From positions 24,603,001-24,667,000 of the forward strand of contig OX327706.1 in assembly GCA_946807835.1 (NCBI GenBank): a stretch of 64,000 bases of DNA, read 5' to 3'. The notes below the pieces were generated by a model. It saw only the letters and a program-made list of their open reading frames with translations, did no database searches and had not been told where the DNA came from. The position numbers were made by a program, and so were the translations under genes. Numbering within the stretch: the first letter of the stretch is position 1; the number at the start of each line of letters is the position of its first letter. Positions 1 to 12,400 of this stretch are shown here, piece by piece. The DNA is from Ailanthus altissimus. Lineage: Eukaryota; Streptophyta; Magnoliopsida; Sapindales; Simaroubaceae.

Positions 1-614
1 GTTATTAAAATGGGCAATATATCACTAATGTAAGCACAACAATATTACCACAAACATTAACCATCAATCAATCACAATGAACACCAAACTTTTACGTGAA
101 AAACCCAATTTGGTAAAAACTACGGGACCGTAGTCCGATATCAACACTTCCACTATGCAATAATAATGGGATTACAACAATGTTCTCTCTAGAATCACCA
201 CTAGAGGCTCACCACAACATCAAGAACATTAATCTTGGCTCAACAACAATAAATCTAACAAATTCTCCTTAAATGTAAATTTGCTAGATAATGCTAAATC
301 AGAGGCTAAATCGAAAATCAAATCCGATAGAAATGTAGAGCAAGATGTTGGGAACTCACCTTCAAAATTTGAGCAAAATCGGAGCTCAAATTGACATCCA
401 ATCATCAAAGAGAAAACTAAAACCCTAAGTTTTCTCTTTTCTTTTTCTTTCGTTTCCTTTCTGTTTTTGTTTCTGCATTCTGCATTCTGCTTCTCGGCCA
501 AAATCAACAAAACTCACCATGGTGCACTGTGCACTTATGGCAAATTTCACTCAGCTCACTTCATGGCTAATTACATAAAAACCCTGGACCCACATGATGT
601 GGATCCCACCAACA
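1..614 (-). repeat. 3' LTR of copia element A (truncated by window edge)
   Basis: Matches 4718-5326 almost base for base, with small indels such as a repeated ctgcatt near 476-490. On the minus strand it begins TGTTGG at 614. Divergence from the other LTR is concentrated at the U3 end, around 515-600. Confidence 0.93.
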
Positions 615-630
615 AATCTCCCCCTCCACG
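615..630 (-). other. Polypurine tract of element A
   Basis: On the minus strand a purine run (cgtggagggggagatt) sits directly before the TGTTGG start of the 3' LTR, where the plus-strand DNA primer of LTR retrotransposons is expected. Confidence 0.8.
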
Positions 631-672
631 TCATGTGAAAGGATCCACTAGACCCGCTTTCCCTTTACAAAC

Positions 673-2259
673 TTAAAGCTTTTCCTTGGACAATGATTTA
701 GTCATCATATCCGATCCATTCTCACTTGTATGTATCTTTTCAAGTTGTAACAGTTTTGATTCTAATACGTCACGTACCCAATGATACCTAACATCAATGT
801 GCTTGGATCTTGAGTGAAATGTTGGGTTCTTTGCCAAGTGAATGGCACTCTGGCTGTCACAGTAAACTATGTAGCTCTCTTGCTTCACACTCAACTCTTG
901 TAGGAATTTCTTCATCCACAAGGTTTCCTTACAAGCTTCAGTAACTGCAATATACTCAGCCTCTGTGGTAGACAAAGCAACACATTTCTGAAGTCTGGAT
1001 TGCCATGACACAGCTCCCCCTGCAAAAGTAATCAGGTATCCTGATGTAGACTTCCTAGAATCCACATCTCCTGCCATGTCTGCATCTGTGTACCCATACA
1101 ACACAGATTTATCACCACCAAAACACAAACATGTCTTAGAGGTGCCTCTAAGGTATCTGAAAATCCACTTCACTGCTGTCCAATGCTCTTTGCCAGGATT
1201 AGAGAGAAACCGACTAACAACACCAACTGCATGAGCAATATCTAGCCTAGTACAAACCATAGCATACATCAAACTACCAACAGCTGATGCATAAGGCACT
1301 GCACCCATTTCTTTCTTTTCTTTCTCACTTGTAGGACATTGCTTGGAACTAAGCTTGAAGTGACCTGCAAGTGGTGAACTAACTGGTTTTGCCTTACTCA
1401 TGTTGAATCTTTCAAGAACCCTTTCAATGTAGTTTTCTTGAGATAACCATAACTTCTCATTTTTCCTGTCACGGGAGATCTTCATGCCAAGGATTTGTTT
1501 AGCCTGTCCTAAATCCTTCATAGCAAATGACTTACCAAGTTCTCTCTTCAATCCTTCAATTTTACTACCATCATGACCAATAATTAACATATCATCCACA
1601 TAAAGCAAGAGAATAATAAAGTCATTATCAGCAAACCTCTTCATAAAAACACAATGGTCTGATGTAGTCCTGCTAAAACCATGATTCTCCATAAAAGAAT
1701 CAAATTTCTTGTACCACTGTCTCGGTGCTTGTTTCAGCCCATACAAGCTTTTCTTCAACTTGCACACTAAATCTTCCTTGCCTTTGACTCTGAATCCCTC
1801 AGGCTGTTCCATGTAGATTTCCTCCTCTAAATCACCATGAAGGAAAGCTGTCTTTACATCAAGCTGCTCAATCTCCAAGTTTAAACTTGCTGCTAAACCA
1901 AGGACAACTCGGATAGAAGACATCTTCACTACAGGAGAAAAAATTTCTTCAAAATCAATTCCTTTCTTCTGACCAAACCCTTTCACAACTAACCTAGCCT
2001 TGTACCTTAGTTGTGAGTTGTTTTCAGTCTTCAGCCTGTAAACCCATTTGTTCTTCAAAGCTCTCTTACCTTTAGGCAGTTTTGATAACTCATAAGTGTG
2101 GTTCTCATGCAAGGATTTTATCTCCTCTTGCATAGTTTTAAACCACTCATTCTTGTGCTGGTGAGACATAACTTCATGAAAGTTTTCAGGTTCTCCCCCA
2201 TCTGTAAGCATCACATACTCATGTGGTGGATATTTGGAGGAGTGGTGGCGCTCTCTCAT
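673..2259 (-). pseudogene. Element A pol: reverse transcriptase and RNase H segment
   Basis: A 528-residue open segment. The N-terminal copia RT block (KNKWVYRLK, residues ~68-76) is followed by DVKTAFLHGDLEEEIYM, the catalytic YVDD motif and the KQILGM block. The C-terminal RNase H region has DADMAGD, STSGYL, ALSTTEAEYIA and a final KHIDVRYHWVRD block. All key motifs look intact, so this part could be functional if reached by translation. It is out of frame with the integrase segment upstream: the reading frame shifts near 2290-2320, so its apparent Met at 2259 is internal and not a real start. It ends just before the polypurine tract. Confidence 0.93.
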
Positions 2260-2267
2260 AGATCTTC

Positions 2268-4328
2268 TTAACTGAGGCTCAACAAGTGGATCAAATGATT
2301 CTTGAGTGCTTGCTCAACCTGTTCTACTGGACCATCATCATCAACTCTATCATCAAAATCTTCTTGTGCGTCTCCCCTATAATCATCATAAACTACAGGT
2401 GGAAGAACTGATCTGGAAGTATCAGGAATAGGAATTTCATCACATTCTTGAGGCTTCTCATCTTTCTCTACCCCATCAACTATCTGATCTTCAAGAAATG
2501 TAACGTCTCTGCTTCTGATGATTTTCTGACTCATTGGATCCCATAATCTGTACCCAAAGTCTTCATGTGCATAACCCAAAAAGATACACTCCTTAGCCTT
2601 ATTGTCAAGCTTCGACCTTTCATCTTTTGGAATGTGAACAAATGCCCTGCAACCAAACACTCTTAAGTGCTTATATGAAACATCTTTCCCGGTCCAAACT
2701 TTTTCAGGTACATCATCATCCAAAGGAGCTGAAGGAGAAAGGTTAATTAAATCAACTGCAGTACGCATTGCTTCACCCCAAAAGTATTTAGGTAGCTTTG
2801 CATCAGAGAGCATACACCTGATTCTTTCTTGAATCGTTCTGTTCATTCTCTCTACCACACCATTTTGCTGAGGAGTTTTTGGCACGGTCTTCTCAAGTCT
2901 GATACCATGGGATCTACAATACTGCTCAAATGGTCCTCTGTACTCACCACCATTGTCTGTCCTTACACATTTCAACTGTCTCCCTATTCCTCTCTCAACC
3001 TTAACATGAAAATCTTTAAAGACATCAAGTACCTGGTCTTTAGATTTCAGAGCAAAAATCCACACTTTTCTAGAACAATCATCAATAAAAGTTACAAAGT
3101 AAAGTGCACCTCCACGTGTTCTAGTTTGCATAGTACATACATCAGTGTGTATCAAATCAAGTAAGTTTGCTCTTCTAGATGGATAAGAATTATGAAATGC
3201 AACTCTATGTGCCTTTCCTGCTAAACAATGATCACAAGGTTTGAGAGACTTACCTGTGAAGCTGGGCAGAAAATTCTTCTTGACTAGAACTTGAAGCCCT
3301 TTCTCACTTATGTGGCCAAGCCTTTTATGCCACAATTCAATGTCAGATTCTTTTGCTGCTACATTGACATCTTCTTTTATGAGCTTAGCTTCCATAACAT
3401 AGAGAGTGTTTATCTTCCTTCCTTTGGCTAGAATTATAGAACCTTTGGTGAGCTTCCATTTACCTTCACCAAAGTAGTTGCAATAACCATCATCATCAAG
3501 CTTGCCGGTGGAGATCAAATTCAGACACATTTCTGGAACATGTCTGACATCCTTGAGTAGTAATCTACTACCAATACTGGACTCCAAGTAAATATCTCCT
3601 ATGCCCACAATCTTGGATGCACCATCATTTCCCATCCTGACATAGCCAAAATCACCACTAGTGTAGGATGTGAAGAAATCACCATTTGAAGTAACATGAA
3701 ATGAAGCACCCGAATCAATTACCCAATCACTTGTATGACATGTGAGATTTATGGAGTTTTCATCATAAACAATAGTCATATCCCCATCAGCAACTACTGT
3801 ATTGCTTACTTGTTCATTTTTCTGTGATTCACCTCTTTCCATAGCCTGTTCCCTTTTCCATATTCTACACTCTCTCTTTATATGCCCAATTTTGTTGCAA
3901 TGGTAACACTTGACATTTTTCCGTTGAGACTTGGATCTTCCTCTGTAGTTGTTATTACCAGAACTTCTACTTTGGCTTTTTCCACGTCTTTCATGCTTTT
4001 CTGTAACAAGTGTTTCTGTCTCAGAAGAACTCATACCTGCATTCTTTCTTCTGGCTTCTTCATTTTGCATTCTATCCTTAACCATTTTCACGGTTAGTTT
4101 TCCATTTGGCGCTGAATTATTTACTGACACCACCAATGTCTCCCAACTATCCGGTAAGGAACTAAGCAATAACAATGCTTGTAATTCATCATCTAGTGAA
4201 ATATTCATAGTTGTCAACTGGTTCACTAGGCCTTGAAACTCACTGGTGTGCTCAGCTATACTGCGCCCTTCCTTGTATTTTAGATTCACAAGCCTCTTCA
4301 TTAAATTGGCTTTATTTTGTGGTGTAGG
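2268..4328 (-). pseudogene. Element A gag C-terminus, protease and integrase
   Basis: Open segment following the gag stop, in the same frame. From the Met at 4301 it shows a gag-like helical region, a CCHC zinc knuckle (~132-145), the protease active site DSG (~196-198), the integrase HHCC zinc finger (H325, H330, C356, C359), integrase core acids near D387, D449 and E484, and a GYRLWD-like region near the end. The final residues (ALKNHLIHLLSLS) are a frameshifted tail; the correct continuation into RT lies in the next frame. The domain order protease-integrase-RT identifies Ty1/copia. Confidence 0.92.
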
Positions 4329-4619
4329 CTACTCATAAATGGACTCCAATTTTCTCCACATAACATCAGCCTTGGTCTCTTTTGCCACATGGTGAAATAC
4401 ACTCTGATCTATCCATTGCCTAATGGTGCCAACACATTTTCTATGTAATTGGATCCACTCTTTATCACTCATTTTCTCGGGTTTTACAGCATCCCCTTCA
4501 ATGGGTTCATATAGGTCTTTTACAAAAAGTAAATCCTCCATTCTAGACTTCCATATAGCATAATTCCATGCCTTCAGTTTAATCATGCATGCAGAATTTT
4601 CATCCATTTTAATCAACAC
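4329..4619 (-). pseudogene. Element A gag N-terminus, ended by a premature TAG
   Basis: Starts with ATG at 4619, about 20 bp after the primer binding site, as expected for a copia gag. The 96 residues hold the usual gag opening (LKAWNYAIWKSRMEDLL). A TAG at 4329-4331 interrupts the frame; nine codons later the same frame continues into the long gag-protease-integrase segment. This is a single nonsense change, not a frameshift. Confidence 0.88.
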
Positions 4620-4639
4620 AAATCAAGCACTGCACAACC

Positions 4640-4656
4640 TGGCTAGCTCTGATACC
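4640..4656 (-). other. Primer binding site of element A (tRNA-iMet type)
   Basis: The minus strand reads TGGTATCAGAGCTAGCC, the common plant copia primer site complementary to the 3' end of initiator methionine tRNA. It lies 4 bp inside the 5' LTR end. Confidence 0.9.
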
Positions 4657-4660
4657 ACTT

Positions 4661-5326
4661 TGTTGGGAAAGATCACAAAATACTACACAGCGGAAACAAT
4701 TCTTTCTCCCACGTTGTGTTATTAAAATGGGCAATATATCACCAATGTAAGCACAACAATATTACCACAAACATTAACCATCAATCAATCACAATGAACA
4801 CCAAACTTTTACGTGGAAAACCTAATTTGGGAAAAACCACGGGACCGTAGTCCGATATCAACACTTCCACTATGCAATAATAATGGGATTACAACAATGT
4901 TCTCTCTAGAATCACCACTAGAGGCTCACCACAACATCAAGAACATTAATCTTGGCTCAACAACAATAAATTTAACAAATTCTCCTTAAATGTAAATTTG
5001 CTGGATAATGCTAAATCAGAGGCTAAATCGAAAATCAAATCTGATAGAAATGTAGAGCAAGATGTTGGGAACTCACCTTCAAAATTTGAGCAAAATCGGA
5101 GCTCAAATTGACATCCAATCATCAAAGAGAAAACTAAAACCCTAAATTTTCTCTTTTCTTTTTCTCTCGTTTCTTCTCTGTTTTTATTTTTGCACATTCT
5201 GCTTCTCGGCCAAAATCAACAAAACTCACAATAATACACTGTGCACTTATAGCAAATTTCACTCAGCTCCCTTCATAGCTAATTACATAAAAACCTTAGA
5301 CCCACGTGATGTGGATCCCACCGACA
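4661..5326 (-). repeat. 5' LTR of copia element A (666 bp)
   Basis: Complete LTR. On the minus strand it starts TGTCGG at 5326 and ends CCCAACA at 4661, next to the primer binding site. Its start differs from the 3' LTR start (TGTTGG) by one transition. Confidence 0.93.
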
Positions 5327-5485
5327 ATCCCTTGAATTCAGTCATCATATGTATTCATGAAAAGGTTACAGCGCCATCATCTGTAATTTATATTTAACAC
5401 TCGGTAATCATCATAGCTAAGTACTTGACACATTTACATAAGTTGATTCTTTAGATATGACCCATATTTTGTAAAAATAAACTAC

Positions 5486-5664
5486 AAGCTGGTCAAGGAG
5501 CTTTAAGGCTGCAATTGAACCGCTATCTGGACGTAGTTTGCAGTGCTGATGCATGCTTTAAGAGATATCTTGAAGCTCGGAATTGGAATGTATTCAAAGC
5601 AAAGAAAATGTTGGAAGAGACACTCAAATGGAGGTCAACCTATCGGCCTGAGGAATTCCGTCGG
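5486..5664 (+). pseudogene. SEC14/CRAL-TRIO protein exon fragment
   Basis: Encodes part of the CRAL-TRIO N-terminal region of plant SEC14-like lipid transfer proteins: DACFKRYLEARNWN followed by AKKMLEETLKWRSTYRPEEFRR. It ends at a plausible donor (cgg|gttagt at 5665). Reading from 5486, the family sequence runs through an extra T near 5502-5504 and then through a small deletion near 5548, so two frameshifts break the exon. A weak match to the next conserved block (YVVILRPAL) lies near 5720-5750 without a clear acceptor. No other exons are seen; element A begins 160 bp to the left. This is a decayed fragment, best compared with Arabidopsis At1g75170-type proteins (from memory). Confidence 0.75.
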
Positions 5665-5669
5665 GTTAG

Positions 5670-7968
5670 TTGGTTTCTACTGTCCTGCATGTGTGTTGAT
5701 GCTTACACAAACCAGATATGTTGTCATATTGAGGCCTGCATTGCGGGTATTTTATTCAGATAATTTTCATGTTCCGTATAAGTTTAATTTCATCAGTTGT
5801 ATAATCGATTGTCCCATTGCTTCTCCAACCAGTTTTATTGGTGTGTTTTGTTTTTCAAAAGAAATATGTTGTTATGAAACTAAAATATTGCTAAAGATAG
5901 ATAAACAAACATGCTGTGAAATGAATGAAATGCAGAGATTATTCTATTTGTAGACGTTTCTGATTTGACGAAGAAAAGCCCTTTGAAGTTCAAACATTTT
6001 AATAATATGAAATGGCACCAAAACAGCACATCACCAACTGTGACTTGTGAATCGCCTTTCACTCTTTAACTAATTCTTATCTTCACGATTCAAAATGTCA
6101 ATTTTTTTTTTTATCTTTCTGATTTTTGTCATTAACTAATTCTAACCTCAGGCTGACGAATTCCATGAGGTTGTTTGTATATTTTCAATTGGAATTTTTT
6201 TTTTTAAATCTAATATTTGACAAAAAAATAAATTATTATTATTATTTTTTAATAATATTATACATCATAAATTGTATCTTAAATAATAATATGTTAAATA
6301 ATTATTAAATAATAAAATAATATAAAATATAAAATTATTCATAATATTATTTCATTACTCTAAATATAATTAATATAATTAACAGTCACTAGTTTACGAA
6401 ATATACAATAATATTCGGTTGTTAAAATCTTTTTTTTGTTAAATTTAATGTAAAGGTGGACAATTAGGTATTTTTCAAATTCTTTTAACTGAACACCGGA
6501 TATCTCATATTCAAACAGGCTCACTCTTAAGTATAAATTAAAAAATTTTAATTTATTTAAAAAAAAAAACCCATTAATGACAACACCTCGTCTTAACAAC
6601 CAGCTGAAAGCAAAGCTTTCCATTTCATTTTCCAAATTCTTCACTTTGAAATTCTCATCCCACCATTGCTGCTAACAGTCCTTGACCACCACTGCCACTG
6701 TTGAAGTCGTCGTCCTAGCTGCCGCTGTCGCTGTCGTCAACCAAGATTCTCATCGGAATCAAAAGACATCATCCAATTTATTCTCGCCAGTATCGTCGTC
6801 GCTCCTTTCAAGTTAGAAAATTCAGGTCAGAATTCGCCATTTCTCCTTGCAAACATAAAGACAAGACATTATTGAGGGATTTGTTGTATTTTTAGATTTT
6901 GAGTGCTTTTGAAGGAGTTTATCGAGAATATTATGGGCTCGTGAATAAATGTATCGAGAATATTATGTTATTTGATGAGTATACGAAGCTAGGATTGTTG
7001 AATAAGGCTTCTAATTTTGTTTTTTTTGGTGTGACAATAAGGGTTTTGAGTTTGTACCTAATTTGATAAGATGGGGGTTTTGAATAAAGGATTTGATGAA
7101 TGAGATGAGATATTTCATGATAGTCATACTTTTATTTGATGCTTGCTTACGAGTTTTGAGATGAAAGATTCGATGGTTGATCCTGCTTTTGTATTAATTA
7201 TGGTTATAAAACGAGTTCTGAAATGGCATCATTTGGATAATGAACTACCTAGATCGAACGTTCTGTTTGTAATAGGAACTATATGAAGAATCATGGAGGA
7301 TCGAGTAACAATCCGATGAGAAGACGAAAGCAGAAGCCATGAATGTGCTCAGAAAATTGTTTGATTTGATCCATTTTTTTTTGTTTGATTTGTTTTTTGG
7401 TTGCCCAAAAAATCTAATGGAAACTTGAATTTCGATTCTTGAAATTGTATTTTTATTTTTATGTTAATTGAATTTGATGGTAAAATCAAATTTGTTTATT
7501 CATTGTATTATTTATTTATTTAATAAAATTATGTATTATTTGTTTATTGTATAAACATAATAATTTATAGAATATGACGTTAATTTTTTAATTATTAAAA
7601 ATTAAATTTTTATGAAAAATTGTGTATTTTTATTTATTGTGTAAGGGTAAAATAATTATTACCTTTTCAAATATAAAAAGAGAATTTAGATTTTTTACCT
7701 ACTCTAACACAAATTCTGTTAACTCTTATAAAATATTTACTTCTTATTTTACAAATTAGTAAGTATTAGTTCTTATTTTTAAGATATTCATAATAATATC
7801 CTGGTTATTAACATTGTCACTCCTTAAAGCTGGCACAAATTATATTTTGATGATAACTTTAATTTTAATTATATTGTCATCCTTTTACTTAATTAAAAAG
7901 ATAAAAATATCCTCATAATTTTGTAATATAAACGATCAAAATATTTTTAAAAATATAAGGATATTTTT
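5670..7968. other. Intergenic, AT-rich, no gene supported
   Basis: Mostly A/T homopolymer and low-complexity sequence. A less AT-rich patch at about 6640-6850 contains GCTGCC/GTCGTC-type triplets but no sustained reading frame. No RNA gene is visible. Confidence 0.6.
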
Positions 7969-10654
7969 TATTACGCCCCAAACTTAAAAAATTTGACACA
8001 TGACATAACTTACACTCATTTAATAATATTTAAACATTTATTTTAGTTTTTTTCAGAATTATAACAATTGAATTATGACTAAGACAATTAGTGAACCGGA
8101 GATACGCAGAGTTTTATCATAAATTAACACTCTACTACGTCACTAGTAGCAACTTTATTAGCGGAAGCCCATAATATATTCATTGCACATTCTTACTTAA
8201 AATCAATCAATAATCACACTTGGTGAAACTTAAACCAAATTCAACCACATATAATAAAATAATACATAAGTATTTATTCAATAGGGACAAATCAAATATT
8301 TTATCTCACGTGTCCTCAAATGAAACACTCAGCAACCTAGCAACTTAAGAAACTCAAGGAACAGCAGAAGCCTTGCCAAATTCGCTAAGCACACATGTAC
8401 CTTATTTACTTGAAATCACCATAAGCTATAATGAGTATAAAACTCAGTAAGCTGCATATGTATGTACACAATGCATATGTATGATATGCTGTGATAAATC
8501 AAAATCATAATCTTATTAAATCATATGTCATGTAAGCGCTTACATATTCTTTCAAAACATATAATAGGAATACTATCACTTAACTACTACTTAGTAGGAC
8601 TTTCATATCACGTATCATATAATGAGTCAAATGTCACTCGTAGGTGACATACCGTATAAGAGGAATAATACAAGTGAGATTTAAATTACACATATATAAT
8701 GCTCATGCTTGAAGGTAAGAGCCAAACCCTCATCCTGATCAACGGTGAGTTCTCTCGCATGCACCAATATGCCACCACACGAATGTGATGACTCAAACTT
8801 CCTTTAGGTACCAATAGGATCCTCCCTACATACGGAACACATAACATATACCAATCTCGAAGGAAATGCCACACATAAAGGCTCCACAAATCACATAAAG
8901 TGCCTACTAAGTCAACAGTGAGTTCAAGTATCCTTAAAACATAAAATATTTCTCATGGACATATTACACTTCAAAAGCTTTGTTTGTTGAACACATTTAA
9001 TTTTGAAAGCTCACTTTAAAAAACACATATATGTCATGTATGTCCATGCTCACATTCATAAACACGTATTTCACATTTTATATCAAAATATACTTTGACA
9101 TAACATAAACATATTTATAAGCACATTTACAAAATCATACATAACAATTACTATATTTATTGTGATTTCAGTAAAAGTCTAGTATACTTACCTCTTAACA
9201 CTTTTAGCTATAAGGCTTAAATCTCCTTGACCTATCAATGGAGATTAATCCTTTCATAAGTCTCAACATTCACACAAAACACTTTAAATAGCTTATAAAA
9301 TTATACATATTGCACTTATCACATCGAATTGGTCTAATTACTTAGTTTTTTAAAACCTGTCATTCTGATCACTTACACTTAACAAAATTTTCTAATATAT
9401 CAAATGATGTCCAATTACTCCAAAATCAGAATATATCTTTCTTCACTCATATATCCTTCTTATATATAAATATTATATCATAATTCCTACACAATCTATT
9501 TCATAAACACCATCGAATCTAAACTCCTAACCTGACAGGATCAAGATACTTACTGAACAGTATTCAATCTCCTAATTTTATAAAATCATATTCTAACTCA
9601 AAAATTATAAAAATACCACAAAAATACTTTTGACACATATCTCAATTCATGATAAATATTTCACTTCAAAATCACTGTCAAAAGTATTTTAAAACTATTT
9701 TAAAACTATTTTATTCTATAACTTTAAAAATCTGTTAATCAAATACTGCAATGAGCTGACACTCTTTAGAAAATCATAACAATTTAATCATATTGATCTA
9801 AATTCTCAATTCTGAGTATATTATATTAGACATATAAAATTATCATATTCCATAAATTCGTAATTTTTGAAGATCATTAAGCAGATCAGAAATTGTTTGT
9901 CACTGTATCATACTGTTCACACAGGAAATTTTTAGAATTTTAAGGTCATTTTGGTAAATTCACTAAAAATTCAATTTATAAAAATTTCAATTGATTTAAA
10001 GTCTCAGATGATTCTAAACATATCTAATTTTATATACTCAAAATTCAAAACCAGAATCGAATCACAACAATTTATAAAATTCTTGGATCAATAGACTATC
10101 AAGTAAAAATTCTACAATTCATCATGATTTATCAAGCTATCTACATAGATCATCATCAATTTTCACAATACCTTGTGAAATACACATCAAATCCTTAATT
10201 GTACATATTTTCAGAAATCAAAATTTAAAGGAATTAACTTAATTAACACCAATAAATTAAGAAATAGTTGTGATATACCTCTTACAATCCAAAATTTCAA
10301 TTTCTTCTTCTTCTTCTCTTTTTCTTCCCTCTATTTCTCTCTTTTCTTTCTCTAAAGGGGGTAACTCGACCAAAAAAGAGTGAATTAAGGTTTCAAAAGT
10401 GTATTTTATATTAAGAGGCTACTTTTTAATATTTATAAATTTACTTCCAAAACTTTTGAAATATTATAATTTGGTCCTTAAAATAAATATAAAGTCTTGC
10501 AAATAAACCTAATACTAATAATTTATCCTTAACTTATACAAACGCTACTAATAACAATAAATAAATCAAGTATCACTCACATATAAATAAAATATGTATA
10601 TTATATATATATATAAATACTTATTCTTACTGGTTGTGAATACTAGTTACTACA
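7969..10654 (-). repeat. Candidate old solo LTR (about 2.7 kb)
   Basis: The left edge reads tattacgcccc and the right edge gttactaca, so the minus strand would begin TGTAGTAAC and end GGGGCGTAATA, like gypsy LTR ends with one mutated terminal base. Both edges are flanked by ttttt (7964-7968 and 10655-10659), compatible with a 5-bp target duplication but weak because it is a T run. A TATAAAATA-like box lies on the minus strand near 10398-10413 beside a CT-rich tract at 10290-10365. No coding sequence and no second LTR are present. The boundaries are a guess. Confidence 0.35.
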
Positions 10655-12400
10655 TTTTTATCTTTTTAATTAAATAAAGAGTAATAGTATAATTAAAACC
10701 AAATTTGTTATCAAAAATGTAATTTATGCCAACCTCAAGGGGGATATATTGTTAAATCCCTGAGAGTTTGCTTGAAATTACCGCTGCATCTACAACAATG
10801 CGCCAACTCAGTCCCGTCACCTCACTTGCAACCTGGAACATTTAAAAATAAGTTTATTTTTCTCCGTACTCTTTGAGGTATAAACAAGTTTTATTAATAC
10901 TTACAAATTTAAAAATTAAAAATTAATATAAATATTAAAATATTTTAAATAAAATATATACAAATATTTAATTATTTAAAATATTTTATCAAAATTAAAA
11001 AATTTCATGTCAATTAATATTAAATAATCAAATTACTCGTTACACACAAAAAGAAACTGATATAACAATGACACTTGCATGAGTTTTAAAAAATTTTATT
11101 TTTTAATTTAAAATTTAAAATTTTAATCTTAAAATATAAAATAAAATCTTTAAAAAATAAAATAAAAAAAATAAAAAATTCAATTTTCAAATATGTATGG
11201 CCATATTTGGTCTCTACACCAACGACCATTTTTTACTGTAAGCAATGGCCATTGCTCCAACGTTCTTTTTGCCTTGGTCCAATGGTCAATTTATGCTGCG
11301 GGTTCGGTGACCCTTTTTGTTATTTTTTTTTTGTCACTATTTTTATAATAATTTATTTATTATTATTATTTTTAAAAAAATTTAAATATTTAAAATGTAA
11401 AATTATTTTATTACCTGAAATCTGTTAATTTTAAACACATATTCTTAATGATCGTGTATATTTTACAAAAAAAAAAATTTAAATACTAATATTAATTTTT
11501 TAAAATTATATATATAATAAAATTAAATCATATCAGTATTGATAATAATATCTCTAAAATTATCACCCAGCAAAATATTCTACAAGCAGCGTCGTTTTAT
11601 CCACCCGTACCAAATATCTCCCAAACATAACCAGTTCCATGAAAATTGAAATTTTAAAAAAACGCTCAAATTAAACATGTCAAAAAAACGTGCCCCAAAC
11701 AAACAATATTATTACTAACACGGAATATTAGCAAAATACTTTTTTATTTTTCAGATTGGAAAACATAGCAAAATTTTAATATTTTATTTTTAACATAAAT
11801 TTACGTATATGGAAGAGGGAAACAGCGAGTGAATTTTGAAAATTTATATATATATATGCTTTTCACAATATTGAGACATTATTTTAATTTTGTACTTTTT
11901 CTTAATATTTAATTAAATATCTCCTTAATTTCGATTTTGAAGAGAGATAATTGTTTTTTAAATAACAAATTGCAATTAAGGCTCAGTTTCTAGAAAGTAA
12001 TTTTTATTTATTTATTTCTTCATTTAGTTTATTTGTTTACATGCAAAAAAGAAAAAAAGTAAAAAAGATCAGCTATGCTTAATTTGACCGCTGCATTTGC
12101 CAACTCAAGACACGTGCATGACCTCACGTCAGGATTCCATCTGTCAAATTAAAAAATCACCGGTAAGAAGGAGATTCCTAAACCGGCGTCGTATCATCAT
12201 GACCAAAGCAAATATCCCCCAACAGCAAAAATGGGACATGTCAAAAAGAAAGTGAGCGTTTCAAACAAGGCACCCACCACCACTCTCACATTCACATCAC
12301 ACGCAGAATCTTAATTTAGCAAAAATAGATTATAAAAATAAAAATAGAAATAAAAACAACAAAGCAGAGCAGCTCACAAAACAAAACACCCAAATATTTG
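10655..12400. other. Intergenic, AT-rich, no gene supported
   Basis: Low-complexity A/T sequence with short poly-A/T runs. Short open frames near 11207-11428 show no protein-like composition. The stretch 12100-12400 becomes more complex and probably holds the promoter of the next gene. Confidence 0.6.

Larger units (their letters stand above)
1..5326 (-). mobile_element. Ty1/copia LTR retrotransposon A (3' LTR cut by window start)
   Basis: Minus-strand copia element. The 5' LTR is at 4661-5326 and the 3' LTR at 1-614; its last ~57 bp lie outside the window. Between them are an initiator-Met-type primer binding site, gag, protease, integrase, RT and RNase H in copia order, and a purine-rich tract. 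LTRs start TG and end CA on the minus strand. The body is nearly whole, with one in-frame stop in gag and one frameshift between integrase and RT, so this copy is not autonomous. The two LTRs are very similar over most of their length, implying a fairly recent insertion. The target duplication cannot be checked; the right-hand candidate is atccc at 5327-5331. Protein features resemble the Tnt1/Tork group, but that lineage call is from memory. Confidence 0.95.
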
